A stretch of DNA of 64,000 nt from an uncultured Oscillospiraceae bacterium (GTDB taxonomy: Bacteria > Bacillota > Clostridia > Oscillospirales > Oscillospiraceae), in contig CANRHH010000006.1 in NCBI GenBank assembly GCA_947630375.1, forward strand, positions 1-64,000, written 5' to 3'. Shown here piece after piece: positions 7,090-16,250 of the stretch (position 1 is the stretch's first letter; every line of letters begins with the position of its first letter). The notes under the pieces were generated by a model. It was not told the origin of the DNA, did not search any database, and saw only the letters and a program-made list of their open reading frames with translations. The position numbers and the translations under genes are program-made.

Positions 7090-8472
7090 TTACCGTATGT
7101 GCAGGGTGTAGGTCTCCAGCCGTTTGCGCAGGACAAAGTAGCCGAGGATGAGAATAACCGCCGTGAGGCCCAGGCTGACCGGATAGACCGCCATCAGCGT
7201 GGCATAGGTGGGGCTCCGGGGGAAGACCAGGCTGACCCACAAAATGCGGGTGCCGCAGATGAACACTAAAGCGCACAGGGCCGGGATCGTGCTCATGCCG
7301 AAGCCCCGCAGATAGCCGGAGAGCACCTCCACGAACACCGTGAAGATGTACGCCAGGAAAATAATGCGCAGGCGCGTCATGCCGAAGCGGATCACCGCCG
7401 GGTCCCGGTTAAACAGGGAGAGCAGGGAAGGCCCGAAACCCAGGATCAGCAGGGCGGAGGCGGCGTAAAACAACGCGCTGAAAGTCAGGCTGACCCACAG
7501 CGTGCGGCGGCACCGGTCCAGCTTGCCGGCCCCGCAGTTCTGGCCCACGATGGTGGTACAGGCCTGGCCGAAGGAGTTCATGATGCTGTAGCAGAAGGCC
7601 TCCAGGTTGGCCGCGGCCGAAGAGCCCGCCATGACCACCGTATTCAGGGAGTTAATAGAGGACTGGATACAGATATTGGACAGGGAAAACACCATCCCCT
7701 GGACCCCGGCGGGCAGACCGATGCGCAGGATGCGCCGCAGGCTGGCGGGGTCGATGCGCAGGGAGCGGAGGTCGATATGCACATCGCCCGTTCCCCGGCA
7801 GAGCAGAGCAAACAGCACGGCGGCGCTGACGGCGTTGGAGACCACCGTGGCCACGGCCACCCCGTCCACGGTCCGCTTCAGGCCCAGCACGAAGAACAGA
7901 TTCAGCGCCACGTTCAAAAGGCCCGAGGAGGTCAGCACCAGCAGGGGCGTGCGGGTGTCTCCAGCGCTGCGGAAAATGGCCGCCTCAAAGTTATACAGCA
8001 GGACCACCGGCATCCCGGCCAAATAGATGCGCAGATACAGCGCCGACATGGGGAGCACTTCCTCCGGCACATCCATGACCGAGAGCAGCGGCAGCACCAG
8101 CAGCTGCCCGCCCAGCCCAATGACCAGCCCGCCCAGGACGGACAGCACCACCGAGGTCTGGATGGCCCGGCGGATATCCTCATGGTCGCCCAGGCCGATA
8201 AACTGGGCGATGAGCACGTTGGTGCCCAGGGAGATGCCCACAAAAAAGTTGACCAGCAGATTGACGATGGGGCTGTTGCTGCCCACCGCCGCCATGGCCG
8301 CCTTCGCCAGGTCCTCACCCCGGACAAAGCGGCCCACCACGGCCACATCCGCCGCGTTGAACAGCTGCTGCAGCATGGCCGTGGCCGCCAAAGGCAGCGC
8401 CAGCATCAAAAGCCGGTCCCAGATCTTTCCGTGCAGCATGTCAAGCTCATGCTGTGTACCTGTGCGTTTCAT
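7090..8472 (-). CDS. MATE-family multidrug/toxin efflux transporter
   Basis: A 460-aa inner-membrane antiporter with 12 expected helices in two similar halves. Family features are the N-terminal KIWDRLLMLALPLAATAMLQQLFNAADVAVVG, the repeat of PLLVLTSSGLLNVALNLFFV in half one, and GLPAGVQGMVFSLSNICIQSSIN opening half two. Length is normal. It converges with the ABC operon and stands alone. Substrate cannot be predicted; drugs, cationic metabolites or bile-related toxins are all possible. Confidence 0.92.
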   Translation of the reverse strand: MKRTGTQHELDMLHGKIWDRLLMLALPLAATAMLQQLFNAADVAVVGRFVRGEDLAKAAMAAVGSNSPIVNLLVNFFVGISLGTNVLIAQFIGLGDHEDIRRAIQTSVVLSVLGGLVIGLGGQLLVLPLLSVMDVPEEVLPMSALYLRIYLAGMPVVLLYNFEAAIFRSAGDTRTPLLVLTSSGLLNVALNLFFVLGLKRTVDGVAVATVVSNAVSAAVLFALLCRGTGDVHIDLRSLRIDPASLRRILRIGLPAGVQGMVFSLSNICIQSSINSLNTVVMAGSSAAANLEAFCYSIMNSFGQACTTIVGQNCGAGKLDRCRRTLWVSLTFSALFYAASALLILGFGPSLLSLFNRDPAVIRFGMTRLRIIFLAYIFTVFVEVLSGYLRGFGMSTIPALCALVFICGTRILWVSLVFPRSPTYATLMAVYPVSLGLTAVILILGYFVLRKRLETYTLHIR

Positions 8473-8685
8473 CGCTCCGCGTCACCGTTCTTTCCCAGAT
8501 CATCCGCGCCGGGGACCTTCTCCCAAACGCCGGCCTATCATACTCTTTTTCCCCGCCGTTTTCAAGCGCCGTTTTCAACAAATTCAGAGCCCGGGGCCGG
8601 GCAGATTTTGTTTCACAAACGGGAGAAAAGATGGTATGATATATGTAAAAAAGCGGAGGCTCAGACGGAGGAAGGAGGAGCGCAT
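8473..8685. promoter_or_regulatory. Divergent spacer; promoter for the CoA-transferase gene
   Basis: Plus-strand promoter: TTCACA at 8612-8617 and TATGAT at 8635-8640 with 17-base spacing, followed by GGAGGAAGGAGGAG before the ATG at 8686. The rest of the spacer shows no gene. Confidence 0.65.
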
Positions 8686-10023
8686 ATGGATGTACAGGCC
8701 CTCTATCGCAGCAAGCTCTGCACGCCGGAGGAGGCCGTCCGGCTGGTGAAGGACGGGGACTGGGTGGACTACAGCCAGGGCATGTCTTTCCCGGCGGCCC
8801 TGGACCGGGCCCTGGCCGCCCGCCGGGACCAGCTGCGTGACATCAAGGTCCGCAGCGCCATCTCTCTGGCGCCGGTGCAGGTGGTGGAGCAGGACCCGGA
8901 GGGGAAGACCTTCACCTATGTCCCCTGGCACTGTTCCGCCCAGGACCGGAAATATGTGGACAGGGGCCGGGCCTTCTATACGCCCATGCTCTTCCGGCAC
9001 TGCGGGCGCTACTATGAGCGGGGCTACGCCAAGGTGGATGTGGCCATGGTCACCGTCGGCCCTATGGACCGGCACGGCTGCTTCAACTTCGGCCTGACCA
9101 ACTGCGCCCAGCGGGAGGTCTTGGAGGCGGCGGAGCGGATCGTTTTGGAGGTCAACCCCCACATGCCCTATGTGGTGGGCCTGGAGGGGGACAGCATCCA
9201 CGTGTCCCAGGTGGACCGGATCGTGGAAAACGACGCGCCCTTGGCCCACCCGGCGCCGGTCCGGGTCTCGGAGATCGACCGGCGGATCGCCGCCAACATC
9301 TTCCCCTATCTGCGGGACGGCATCACCCTCCAGCTGGGGATCGGCGGGATGCCCAACGCCCTGGGCAGCCTGATCGCCGAGTCTGATTTAAAGGATTTAG
9401 GGATGCACACGGAGCTGATGAGCGACGGGTATCTGACCCTGTATCAGGCGGGGAAGATTACCAACGCGAAAAAGGAGCTGTGGCGGGGCAAGGGGCTGTT
9501 CGGTATCTGCAGCGGCTCCCAGGAACTCTATGACCTGCTGGACCGGAACAGCGGCATCCTGTCCGCCCCCATGCGGACCGTCAACGACCCGGCGGTGATT
9601 CGGCAGTTTCAAAATTTTGTGTCCATCAACGGCTGCATCGCCTTCGACCTGTATGGGCAGGTCTGTTCCGAGACGGCGGGGCTGCGGCATATCAGCGGCA
9701 CCGGCGGCCAGCTGGATTTTGTCACCGGGGCCTTTGAGGCCGAAAACGGCAAGGCGTTTTTGGCTGTGGCCTCCACCCACACGGATAAAAACGGCGTCCG
9801 CCGCTCCAATATCCTGCCCCGCTTCACCCAGGGGGACGTGATCACCACCCCCCGGGCCCAGGCCCCTTACCTGGTCACCGAGTACGGCGTGGCCAATCTC
9901 TCGGGCCTGGCCACCTGGCAGCGGGCGGAGGCCGTTATCGGCCTGGCCCACCCGGATTTCCGGGAGGGGCTGATCCGCGCCGCCGAAGAGCAGAAGATCT
10001 GGCGGCAGAGCAGCAAAAGATGA
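8686..10023 (+). CDS. but: Butyryl-CoA:acetate CoA-transferase-like protein
   Basis: A 445-aa member of the acetyl-CoA hydrolase/transferase family that moves CoA between butyryl-CoA and acetate, the last step of butyrate formation in many gut anaerobes. Supporting motifs are the CoA-binding IGGMPNALGSLI, HTELMSDGYLTLYQAGKITN containing the likely catalytic Glu, SGTGGQLDFVTGAFE, and the C-terminal YLVTEYGVANLSG...TWQRAEAVIGLAHPDFR. The last two match the butyrate-type branch better than the 4-hydroxybutyrate branch as I recall them. The long upstream frame opening is spurious; GGAGGAAGGAGGAG fixes the ATG at 8686. Acyl specificity is inferred. Confidence 0.75.
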   Translation: MDVQALYRSKLCTPEEAVRLVKDGDWVDYSQGMSFPAALDRALAARRDQLRDIKVRSAISLAPVQVVEQDPEGKTFTYVPWHCSAQDRKYVDRGRAFYTPMLFRHCGRYYERGYAKVDVAMVTVGPMDRHGCFNFGLTNCAQREVLEAAERIVLEVNPHMPYVVGLEGDSIHVSQVDRIVENDAPLAHPAPVRVSEIDRRIAANIFPYLRDGITLQLGIGGMPNALGSLIAESDLKDLGMHTELMSDGYLTLYQAGKITNAKKELWRGKGLFGICSGSQELYDLLDRNSGILSAPMRTVNDPAVIRQFQNFVSINGCIAFDLYGQVCSETAGLRHISGTGGQLDFVTGAFEAENGKAFLAVASTHTDKNGVRRSNILPRFTQGDVITTPRAQAPYLVTEYGVANLSGLATWQRAEAVIGLAHPDFREGLIRAAEEQKIWRQSSKR

Positions 10024-10249
10024 CCGGCCAGCCGGGCCCTTGCATCTTTCGGAATTTGTGGTATAATAGCCGCAAAACGGCTATTATAGATTTTATGCCG
10101 TTTTTCTCGCCGCTTGCGCGGCAACCGAAAAACATGGCGAAATGATACCAGAGCCGCGAGAAGCGGCGCTGGTATAATAGCCGCGCCGCGCGGCGGCAGG
10201 CAAGCTGCCGGCACGCGCTAACTTTCGCTTCTGTAAGAAGGGAACTGGC
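10024..10249. promoter_or_regulatory. Spacer with duplicated GGTATAATAGCCGC elements and hairpins
   Basis: TTGCAT at 10040-10045 and TATAAT at 10062-10067 form a plausible promoter. The -10 box is the start of a perfect 11-bp stem, TATAATAGCCG / CGGCTATTATA (10062-10088). A second GGTATAATAGCCGC lies at 10171-10184, inside another inverted repeat (ATACCAG...CTGGTAT, 10145-10175). The region also carries GCCGCTTGCGCGGC-type stems. The ribosome site AAGAAGGGA is at 10236-10244. Confidence 0.5.
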
Positions 10250-11554
10250 ATGAGCAACACGATCAATCAGGAATTGTTCCGCTTTATAAAAGAGAGCCCC
10301 ACCGCCTGGCACACCGCGGAGAGCGTGGCCTGCCGGCTGCGGGAGGCGGGCTTTACCGAGCTGCACGAGAGCGAGGAATGGAAGATCGAGGCCCCGGGGA
10401 GGTACTTTGTGCGCCGGGGCGGCTCCTCCCTGATCGCCCTGCGTGTCCCCGGCCCCCATTTCAACGGCTTTATGATCATGGCCGGGCACGGGGACTCTCC
10501 CTGCTTTAAGATCAAGAACCTGGACACGGTACCCACAGTGGAGATCTATACCCGCCTGAACACCGAGCGCTACGGAGGGATGCTCCTGGCCTCCTGGATG
10601 GACCGGCCCCTTTCCGCCGCCGGGCGGCTGGTGCTCCGCCAGGGGGACCGGATCGTCACCAAGCTGGTGAACGTGGACCGGGACCTGCTGCTGATCCCCA
10701 ACCTGGCCATCCACATGAACCGGGGCATCAACGACGGGAAGAGCTACGACCTGAACATCGACATGCAGCCCCTGTTCGGCGGCCGGGACGCGGCGGACGG
10801 CCTGCGTGGCATCGTGGCCCAGGCGGCCGGGGTCCGGCCGGAGGACATTCTGGATACGGACCTGTTCATGTACCCCCGCACCCCGGGGACCCAGTGGGGC
10901 GCGGCGGAGGAGTTCATCTCCGCCCCCCGGCTGGACGATCTCCAGTGCGTTTTCGCCGGGCTCACCGGTTTCCTCCGGGCCCGGGACGGGGACAGCACCG
11001 GGGTCCTGTGCGTGTTTGACAACGAGGAAGTGGGCAGCATGACCAAGCAGGGGGCCGGGTCCGGCTTCCTGAAGGATGTGCTGCTGCGCCTCAGCGGCGC
11101 GCTGGGCCGCAGCACCGAGGAGCGGCGGCGGGGCATGGCCTCCACGCTGCTGGTGTCCATGGACAACGCCCACGCCGTCCACCCCAACCACCCGGAGTAT
11201 GCCGACCGGCGGGACCGGCCGGAGATGAACAAGGGCGTGGTGGTCAAGTACAACGCCGTCCAGCGCTACGCCACCGACGCGGTCTCCGGGGCGCTGTTTA
11301 TGGAGGTGTGCCGCCGGGCGGGGGTCCCCATCCAGCGCTATACCAACCGGGCCGACCTCCAGGGCGGCACCACCCTGGGGGCCATCATCGCCTCCCACAT
11401 GGCGGTGGACACAGTGGACGTGGGCCTGGCCCAGCTGGCCATGCACTCGGCCTATGAGACCGCCGGCGCCCGGGATACGGACTACATGGCCCGGGCGGCG
11501 GAGGAATACTTCTCCTCCAGCTTCCGGCGGGATCCGTCGGGGATGCGGATCTAA
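10250..11554 (+). CDS. apeB: M18-family metalloaminopeptidase (aspartyl aminopeptidase type)
   Basis: A 434-aa cytosolic dinuclear-zinc peptidase that removes N-terminal residues, often acidic, from peptides. Metal ligands fall in MAGHGDSPCFKIKN (His, about residue 81), LDDLQCVFAGL, FDNEEVGSMTKQGAGS (catalytic Glu-Glu, about residues 261-262), SMDNAHAVHPNHPEY and the final SHMAVDTVDVGLAQLAMHS (His). All expected motifs are in the usual order and length is normal. A transcript from the preceding spacer is likely. Confidence 0.93.
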   Translation: MSNTINQELFRFIKESPTAWHTAESVACRLREAGFTELHESEEWKIEAPGRYFVRRGGSSLIALRVPGPHFNGFMIMAGHGDSPCFKIKNLDTVPTVEIYTRLNTERYGGMLLASWMDRPLSAAGRLVLRQGDRIVTKLVNVDRDLLLIPNLAIHMNRGINDGKSYDLNIDMQPLFGGRDAADGLRGIVAQAAGVRPEDILDTDLFMYPRTPGTQWGAAEEFISAPRLDDLQCVFAGLTGFLRARDGDSTGVLCVFDNEEVGSMTKQGAGSGFLKDVLLRLSGALGRSTEERRRGMASTLLVSMDNAHAVHPNHPEYADRRDRPEMNKGVVVKYNAVQRYATDAVSGALFMEVCRRAGVPIQRYTNRADLQGGTTLGAIIASHMAVDTVDVGLAQLAMHSAYETAGARDTDYMARAAEEYFSSSFRRDPSGMRI

Positions 11555-11625
11555 GGAGCTTTTAAGGACTCGCGGCTTGATTTAGGCGCTGTTTTTCGCT
11601 ATCATAAAAGTGCGGAGGGTAAAAA

Positions 11626-12807
11626 ATGAGGATGCCGGCCTGTTTCAGGAGAATACTGGTAGCGCTTTTCTGCCTGCTGCTGCTCCTCCCCGCCGCGCCG
11701 GCGGCCTGGGCGGAGGAGAACGATCCCCGGGCTGAGCGGGGCGAGCTGAGCGTGGTGGACCCGGAGGAGCTCCAGGCCATCACGGACGGGCTCATAGAGG
11801 AGCTGCAGCTGAAGGCGGAGAACATCAGCGTGGGCTACTGCTACACGCCCACCGGCGAGACCTGGTATTACAACGAGGATGCCTGGTATTACAGCGCCAG
11901 CCTCTATAAGGTGCCGCTGATGATGCTGTACGCAGAGATGGAGCACAACGGGGAGCTGACCCAGGACAGCAAGATCCGGGGCCTGACCCTGTCCTACGCG
12001 GAGGAGGCCATTCTGGTCTACTCCAACAACGACTATGCCCATGTCATGATGGACAACCTGGGCGGAGACCGGACCTGCCGGGAGATGTACCAGCAGTATT
12101 CCACCATGCAGCCGGAGGACTATGTCTCCAACTACTATGACTACAGCTATTTTACCGTCCGCTTCATGACGGATGTGCTGAAGACCCTGTACTATGAAAA
12201 CGAGCGCTTTCCCAACATCGTGGAGAGCCTGAAACAGGCCCAGCCGGGGCACTATTTCAAGTTGGGGGACTCCATGGGCTATGAGATCGCCCAGAAGTAC
12301 GGCAGCTACAAGGAGGCCACCGGCAACGATTATAACCACGCCAGCGGCATCGTCTATTCCCCCAACCCCTTCCTGATCACGGTGATGACCAAGAACACCG
12401 GCATGATCGAGAACCTGGTCTACAACTTTGAACAGAAGCTGCTGGAATATACCCTTCAGCTGGACGGGCGGCTGGAGCAGGCCCAGGCGGACTATGAGGC
12501 GGCCCAGCAGGCCCAGGCGGAGCAGCAGCGGCAGGCGGAAGAGGAGGCCCGGCGGCAGGCCCAGGCAGAGCTGGAGGCCGCCCAGGCCAGCCCCAGTCCC
12601 AGCCCTGTGCCGGAGGTCACGCCGGCCCCGGCAGAGGAGCAGGCGCCCTCCGTGGCTCCGGTGCTGATCGGCGCGGCCGGGGCGGTGCTGCTGCTGGCTG
12701 CGGCGGCGGTGGCGCTGGCGCTGCGGGGAAAGAGGCGCCGCCGGAACGCGGCGCGACCCCGGCGGACAGAGCAGAAGAGAAGGGGCGGCTATACGCCCCG
12801 GCATTAA
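11626..12807 (+). CDS. Secreted, membrane-anchored beta-lactamase-fold serine hydrolase
   Basis: A 393-aa protein. A signal peptide covers residues 1-28 (basic MRMPACFRR, then a leucine-rich core ending AAWA). The class A beta-lactamase-like domain shows SxxK as SLYK (in YYSASLYKVPLMML, near residue 90), SNND in VYSNNDYAHV in place of SDN, and a diverged third motif. Then comes a glutamine/alanine-rich coiled coil (about 280-320), a PSPSPVPEVTPAPA linker, one transmembrane helix (VLIGAAGAVLLLAAAAVALAL) and a basic tail. It therefore faces the wall from a C-terminal anchor. Probably a D,D-peptidase-like or ligand-binding protein; antibiotic hydrolysis is unproven. Confidence 0.75.
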   Translation: MRMPACFRRILVALFCLLLLLPAAPAAWAEENDPRAERGELSVVDPEELQAITDGLIEELQLKAENISVGYCYTPTGETWYYNEDAWYYSASLYKVPLMMLYAEMEHNGELTQDSKIRGLTLSYAEEAILVYSNNDYAHVMMDNLGGDRTCREMYQQYSTMQPEDYVSNYYDYSYFTVRFMTDVLKTLYYENERFPNIVESLKQAQPGHYFKLGDSMGYEIAQKYGSYKEATGNDYNHASGIVYSPNPFLITVMTKNTGMIENLVYNFEQKLLEYTLQLDGRLEQAQADYEAAQQAQAEQQRQAEEEARRQAQAELEAAQASPSPSPVPEVTPAPAEEQAPSVAPVLIGAAGAVLLLAAAAVALALRGKRRRRNAARPRRTEQKRRGGYTPRH

Positions 12808-12829
12808 ACGGATCGGTGGGATCAAGGAT

Positions 12830-13630
12830 ATGAAGAGAGCGCTGTGTATCGTTCTGGCCCTGTGCGCGCTGCTGTGCTGCGCCGCCTGCGGTGGCCGGGG
12901 CTATGGGGTGCGGGTGGTGCAGACCTTGGTGGAGCAGGATTACTCCCTGGCTTTCCGCACCGGCGACCCCCAGGCCATCTACGTGGTGGCCGCCCTGGAA
13001 CAGCTCAGCTACGAGGGCAAGGTCAACGAGTTGTCCAGCAAATGGTTCGGCAGCCGGGCGGTGGACTTCAACAGCACCGCCGACGCGCTGGAGCGCACCG
13101 GGATGCCCGAGCCCCGGGAGTTTATCATCGGGGTGGATATCAATTCCTTCCCCATGGTCTATCTGTCCAACGGGGAATACTGGGGCTTTGACGTGGAGCT
13201 GGCCACGGCGGTCTGCGAGCGCCTGGGCTGGACGCTGAAAATGCAGCCCATCGAGAAGGAAAACGTGTATATCGAGCTCTCCTCCGGCAACATCGACTGC
13301 GCCTGGGGCGGCATCGCCCTGGACCCGGAAGAGGTCAACACGGGCCTGTATCTGGAGTACGGCCCCTATCTGCACAACAATATCGTGGTGGCCACCCGCG
13401 CCGGCAGCTGGGTCTGGAACAAGCTGATGCTCACGGGCAAGGTGATGACCATGCCCTCCACCACCGAGGCCCTGGCCGCGCTGAACTCCGACGCGAAGCT
13501 CTCCAAGCGCCTGGACCAGATCACCCGTCTGGCGGGCGGGACCGCCGAGTGCTTTGAGTATCTGTACTCCGGCCGCTGCGACGCCATCCTGACCGACTCC
13601 ACGGCCGTAGATTACTACAACTGCCACTAA
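12830..13630 (+). CDS. Amino-acid-type ABC substrate-binding lipoprotein (orphan)
   Basis: A 266-aa family 3 periplasmic-binding-type protein. A lipoprotein signal (MKRALCIVLALCALLCCAAC) puts the lipidated Cys at residue 20. The domain shows FIIGVDINSFPMVYLSNGEYWGFDVELATAVCERLG, the family pattern for polar amino-acid receptors, then CAWGGIALDPEE and a final CDAILTDSTAVDYY. No permease or ATPase gene adjoins it, so it either pairs with a distant transporter or acts as a sensor. It sits 22 bases after the serine hydrolase gene, suggesting co-transcription. Confidence 0.85.
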   Translation: MKRALCIVLALCALLCCAACGGRGYGVRVVQTLVEQDYSLAFRTGDPQAIYVVAALEQLSYEGKVNELSSKWFGSRAVDFNSTADALERTGMPEPREFIIGVDINSFPMVYLSNGEYWGFDVELATAVCERLGWTLKMQPIEKENVYIELSSGNIDCAWGGIALDPEEVNTGLYLEYGPYLHNNIVVATRAGSWVWNKLMLTGKVMTMPSTTEALAALNSDAKLSKRLDQITRLAGGTAECFEYLYSGRCDAILTDSTAVDYYNCH

Positions 13631-13671
13631 AGGCAAAAAGACCTCCGGCAGCCGCCGGAGATCTTTTTGCC
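13631..13671. terminator. Bidirectional terminator
   Basis: AGGCAAAAAGACCTCCGGC, a three-base loop, then GCCGGAGATCTTTTTGCCT, with one mismatch in the stem. Symmetric A and T tracts serve both the binding-protein transcript and the converging polysaccharide operon. Confidence 0.92.
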
Positions 13672-13672
13672 T

Positions 13673-14233
13673 TTATATCCCCTTTTCCCGGCAATAGTCC
13701 CGGAAAAGGGCGTTTTTTTTGTCTTTTTCCGACATCAGCAGCGCCGCGCCGGGGTCCGGCCAGGCGATGGCCAGGTCCGGATCGTTCCAGAGCAGGCCGC
13801 CCTCGTCCTCCGGGTGGTAGAAGTCCGTGGCCTTGTAGCAGATCTCCGCCCGGTCGCTGAGCACCAGAAAGCCGTGGGCAAAGCCGGGGGGGATGTAAAA
13901 CTGCTTCCGGTTTTCCGCGCTCAGGATCTCCCCCTGCCAGCGGCCGAAGCAGGCCGAGCCGGGCCGCAGATCCACCGCCACATCGTATACCGCGCCGGAG
14001 ACCGCCCGCACCAGCTTGCCCTGGGGGTACTTTTTCTGAAAGTGCAGGCCCCGGAGCACGCCCCGGACGGACATGGACTGGTTGTCCTGGACGAAAAGCA
14101 GGTCCAGCCCCTCCTCCAGCAGCTCCCGCTGGTTGTAGGTCTCCATAAAATAGCCCCGGCTGTCCCCGTGCAGGGTGGGCTCCAGCACAAAAAGCCCCGG
14201 AATGGCCGTGGGCGTCACCTTGATTTGCCCCAT
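13673..14233 (-). CDS. rfbC: dTDP-4-dehydrorhamnose 3,5-epimerase
   Basis: RmlC-type cupin, third step of dTDP-L-rhamnose synthesis. The 186-aa protein shows SRGYFMETYNQ, the catalytic-His motif RGVLRGLHFQ, the segment QGKLVRAVSGAVYDVAVDLR and the pocket FYIPPGFAHGFLVLSD. I chose the ATG at 14233, which has AGGGAGG eight bases upstream; a GTG two codons earlier overlaps the rfbD stop as GTGA but lies too close to that site. It is the last gene of the surface-polysaccharide operon. rfbA and rfbB are not in this window. Confidence 0.94.
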   Translation of the reverse strand: MGQIKVTPTAIPGLFVLEPTLHGDSRGYFMETYNQRELLEEGLDLLFVQDNQSMSVRGVLRGLHFQKKYPQGKLVRAVSGAVYDVAVDLRPGSACFGRWQGEILSAENRKQFYIPPGFAHGFLVLSDRAEICYKATDFYHPEDEGGLLWNDPDLAIAWPDPGAALLMSEKDKKNALFRDYCREKGI

Positions 14234-14235
14234 GC

Positions 14236-15162
14236 TCACAGCCCTCCCTGTTCTTCGCCTGCCGGCAGCAGGGCCAGATACCGGTCCAAAGCGTCCTGCC
14301 AGGAGGGCAGGGGCGCAAAGCCCGCCTCTTTCAGCTTGCCCGTGTCCAGGCGGCTGTTGGCGGGCCGCCGGGCCAGGGCGCGGCCGTAGGCCGCCGTGGA
14401 CACCGGGACCACCTCGGTCTCCAGCCCCGCCCGGCGGAAGATCTCCTCCGCAAAGGCCGCCCAGGAGAGAAAGCCCCCCTCGTTGGCGGCGTGATAGCAG
14501 CCGAAGCGCTCGGTCTCGATCAGATCTGCCAGCAGCCGGGCCAGGTCCGGCGCGTAGGTGGGGGTGCCGATCTGGTCCTCCACCACCCGGACGGACTTCC
14601 GCACCGCCCCCTGCCGGAGCATGGTGCGGACAAAATTTCCGCCGTTGGGCCCGTAGAGCCAGGAGGTGCGGACCAGGAAGAACCGCTCGGTCTGCCGCCG
14701 CAGGGCCTGTTCTCCCGCCAGCTTGCTCTGCCCGTACACGTTCAGGGGTCGGGGCAGGTCCAGGTCCGGGTGCCAGGGGCGCTCTCCCCGGCCGTCAAAC
14801 ACATAGTCGGTGCTCACATACAGCAGCTTGCTGCCCAGGGCGGCGCAGGCCCCGGCCAGGGCCTCGGTGCCCCCGGCGTTGACGGCAAACACCAGCTCCC
14901 GGTTCTCCGGCAGCTCCGCCGCGTCCACCGCCGTCCAGGCGCCGCAGTGGATCACCGCCTCCGGCCGGAAGATCTCCAGGGTCCGCCGGATCTGCTCCGG
15001 GCGGCGCAGGTCCATGGGCAGATAGGGGCAGGCGGGCAGCGGCTCCTCTCCCCGGGGCTGGAGGGAGCTGCCGCTGCCGGCGGCCTCCTGCCCCCGGCTC
15101 AGCAGCTCCCGCAGCACGGCGTAGCCCAGCTGGCCGTTGACGCCTGTAACAAGAACTCTCAT
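14236..15162 (-). CDS. rfbD: dTDP-4-dehydrorhamnose reductase
   Basis: NADPH-dependent reductase finishing dTDP-L-rhamnose. A 308-aa extended SDR: nucleotide-binding VTGVNGQLGYAV (residues 5-16), YVSTDYVFDGRG, the YxxxK pair in YGQSKLAGE, and RTSWLYG. ATG at 15162 follows GGAGGAGA; longer upstream openings lack a ribosome site. Start overlaps the stop of the ATP-grasp gene before it (ATGA). With rfbC it indicates rhamnose in the product of this operon. Confidence 0.94.
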   Translation of the reverse strand: MRVLVTGVNGQLGYAVLRELLSRGQEAAGSGSSLQPRGEEPLPACPYLPMDLRRPEQIRRTLEIFRPEAVIHCGAWTAVDAAELPENRELVFAVNAGGTEALAGACAALGSKLLYVSTDYVFDGRGERPWHPDLDLPRPLNVYGQSKLAGEQALRRQTERFFLVRTSWLYGPNGGNFVRTMLRQGAVRKSVRVVEDQIGTPTYAPDLARLLADLIETERFGCYHAANEGGFLSWAAFAEEIFRRAGLETEVVPVSTAAYGRALARRPANSRLDTGKLKEAGFAPLPSWQDALDRYLALLPAGEEQGGL

Positions 15163-16250
15163 ACGGTCTCCTCCGTTTTGCCCGCTTCCTCCCGGGCCTC
15201 CTGGGCCCAGAGCTCCGGCGGGCCGTAGAAATCCAGCAGCAGCGAGGCAAATTTCCGGTAGACCCCGTGCTTGGCCGGGGCCTGGACGATGTTCATGCCC
15301 GGGTTGTGGTTGGCCTCGATGAGCTCCAGCCGGCCGCCGGGGAGGATGGCCACATCCCAGCCCACCACGTGCAGGCAGGGGAGGGTCCGGCTGGCCCGGC
15401 GGCAGAGCTCCACGATCTCCGGCCAGCAGGGGATCTCTTGGCCCTTGAAGGGCATCCCCGTCATGGGGTGGACCGGGTAGACATTGCCGCACTCGTCCAG
15501 CCCGTCGGTAAAGATCCGGCCGGTAGCCGGGTCGATCTCACAGAAGATGCCGCCGCCGTGGGCGTTGTCCACATGCAGGCCGTGGTTGCCCACCCGGAGC
15601 CCGGCCCCAAAGACGGTGAAGCGCTCCCCCCGGCTGAAGGTGATGACCCGGACGGTGTTCAGAGAGTCCGGATGGTATACGGCCAGGCGGGGGTCGGACC
15701 GGAGAAACTCCTCCGCCAGCAGGCCCTCTCCGGCCAGCTGCCGGAACAGCGGCTCCGGATCCTCCCCCAACTCCCCGGCGTCCAGCTTGCGAAACCCGAT
15801 GCCCCAGCTGGACAGGGGCGGCTTGAGGGCCACAGAGCCGTGTTTGCGCACAAAGGCGGCAAATTCCTCCGCCGTGGTCTCTGGCAGATACAGCCAGTCC
15901 CGGCTGACAAAGGGGGCGAAGGTCTTTAAAAAGAGGACCTTGTCCTTACAATAGGGCTCCTCGGCGGCGTTGTAGGGCCGCATCAGCAATGTGGCCTCCG
16001 TGTCGGTCAGGTACTCCCTGCGCTGCGCCGGACTCAGCCGGTAAAAGGCGAAGATCATATATTCGGACAGGGACACCCGTTTCTCCGGGTTCTCCCGCCG
16101 GACCTTCAGATAGTCAAAGAACAGCTGCCGGGCGGTAAAGCCCTCCGGCAGAGGGTCCACCCCCCGGATATAGGTCCGGAAACGGCGGCGCAGCCGGGGA
16201 TAGACCCGGATGCTCTGGACCAGCATATTGTCAAACAGTTTCATGCTCAT
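15159..16250 (-). CDS. Sugar-transfer-associated ATP-grasp protein (copy 1)
   Basis: A 363-aa protein of the ATPgrasp_ST type, predicted to ligate a carboxylate to an amine or similar group during surface-polysaccharide synthesis. Features are a helical N-terminus with YMIFAFYRLSPAQRREYL, the nucleotide-binding lysine region HGSVALKPPLSSWGIG, LLAEEFLRSDPRLAVYHPDSLNTVRV, the glycine-rich NAHGGGIFCEIDPATG, and the metal-binding end VVGWDVAILPGGRLELIEANHNPG. Start chosen from the ATGA overlap with the upstream gene. Four related genes lie in the same operon. Substrate unknown. Confidence 0.85.
   Translation of the reverse strand: MSMKLFDNMLVQSIRVYPRLRRRFRTYIRGVDPLPEGFTARQLFFDYLKVRRENPEKRVSLSEYMIFAFYRLSPAQRREYLTDTEATLLMRPYNAAEEPYCKDKVLFLKTFAPFVSRDWLYLPETTAEEFAAFVRKHGSVALKPPLSSWGIGFRKLDAGELGEDPEPLFRQLAGEGLLAEEFLRSDPRLAVYHPDSLNTVRVITFSRGERFTVFGAGLRVGNHGLHVDNAHGGGIFCEIDPATGRIFTDGLDECGNVYPVHPMTGMPFKGQEIPCWPEIVELCRRASRTLPCLHVVGWDVAILPGGRLELIEANHNPGMNIVQAPAKHGVYRKFASLLLDFYGPPELWAQEAREEAGKTEETV

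Noticed and set aside
7777-8685. Upstream extension of the CoA-transferase frame across the MATE gene
   Set aside because: The extra 303 residues are antisense to a clear transporter gene; a promoter and ribosome site lie directly before the ATG at 8686.
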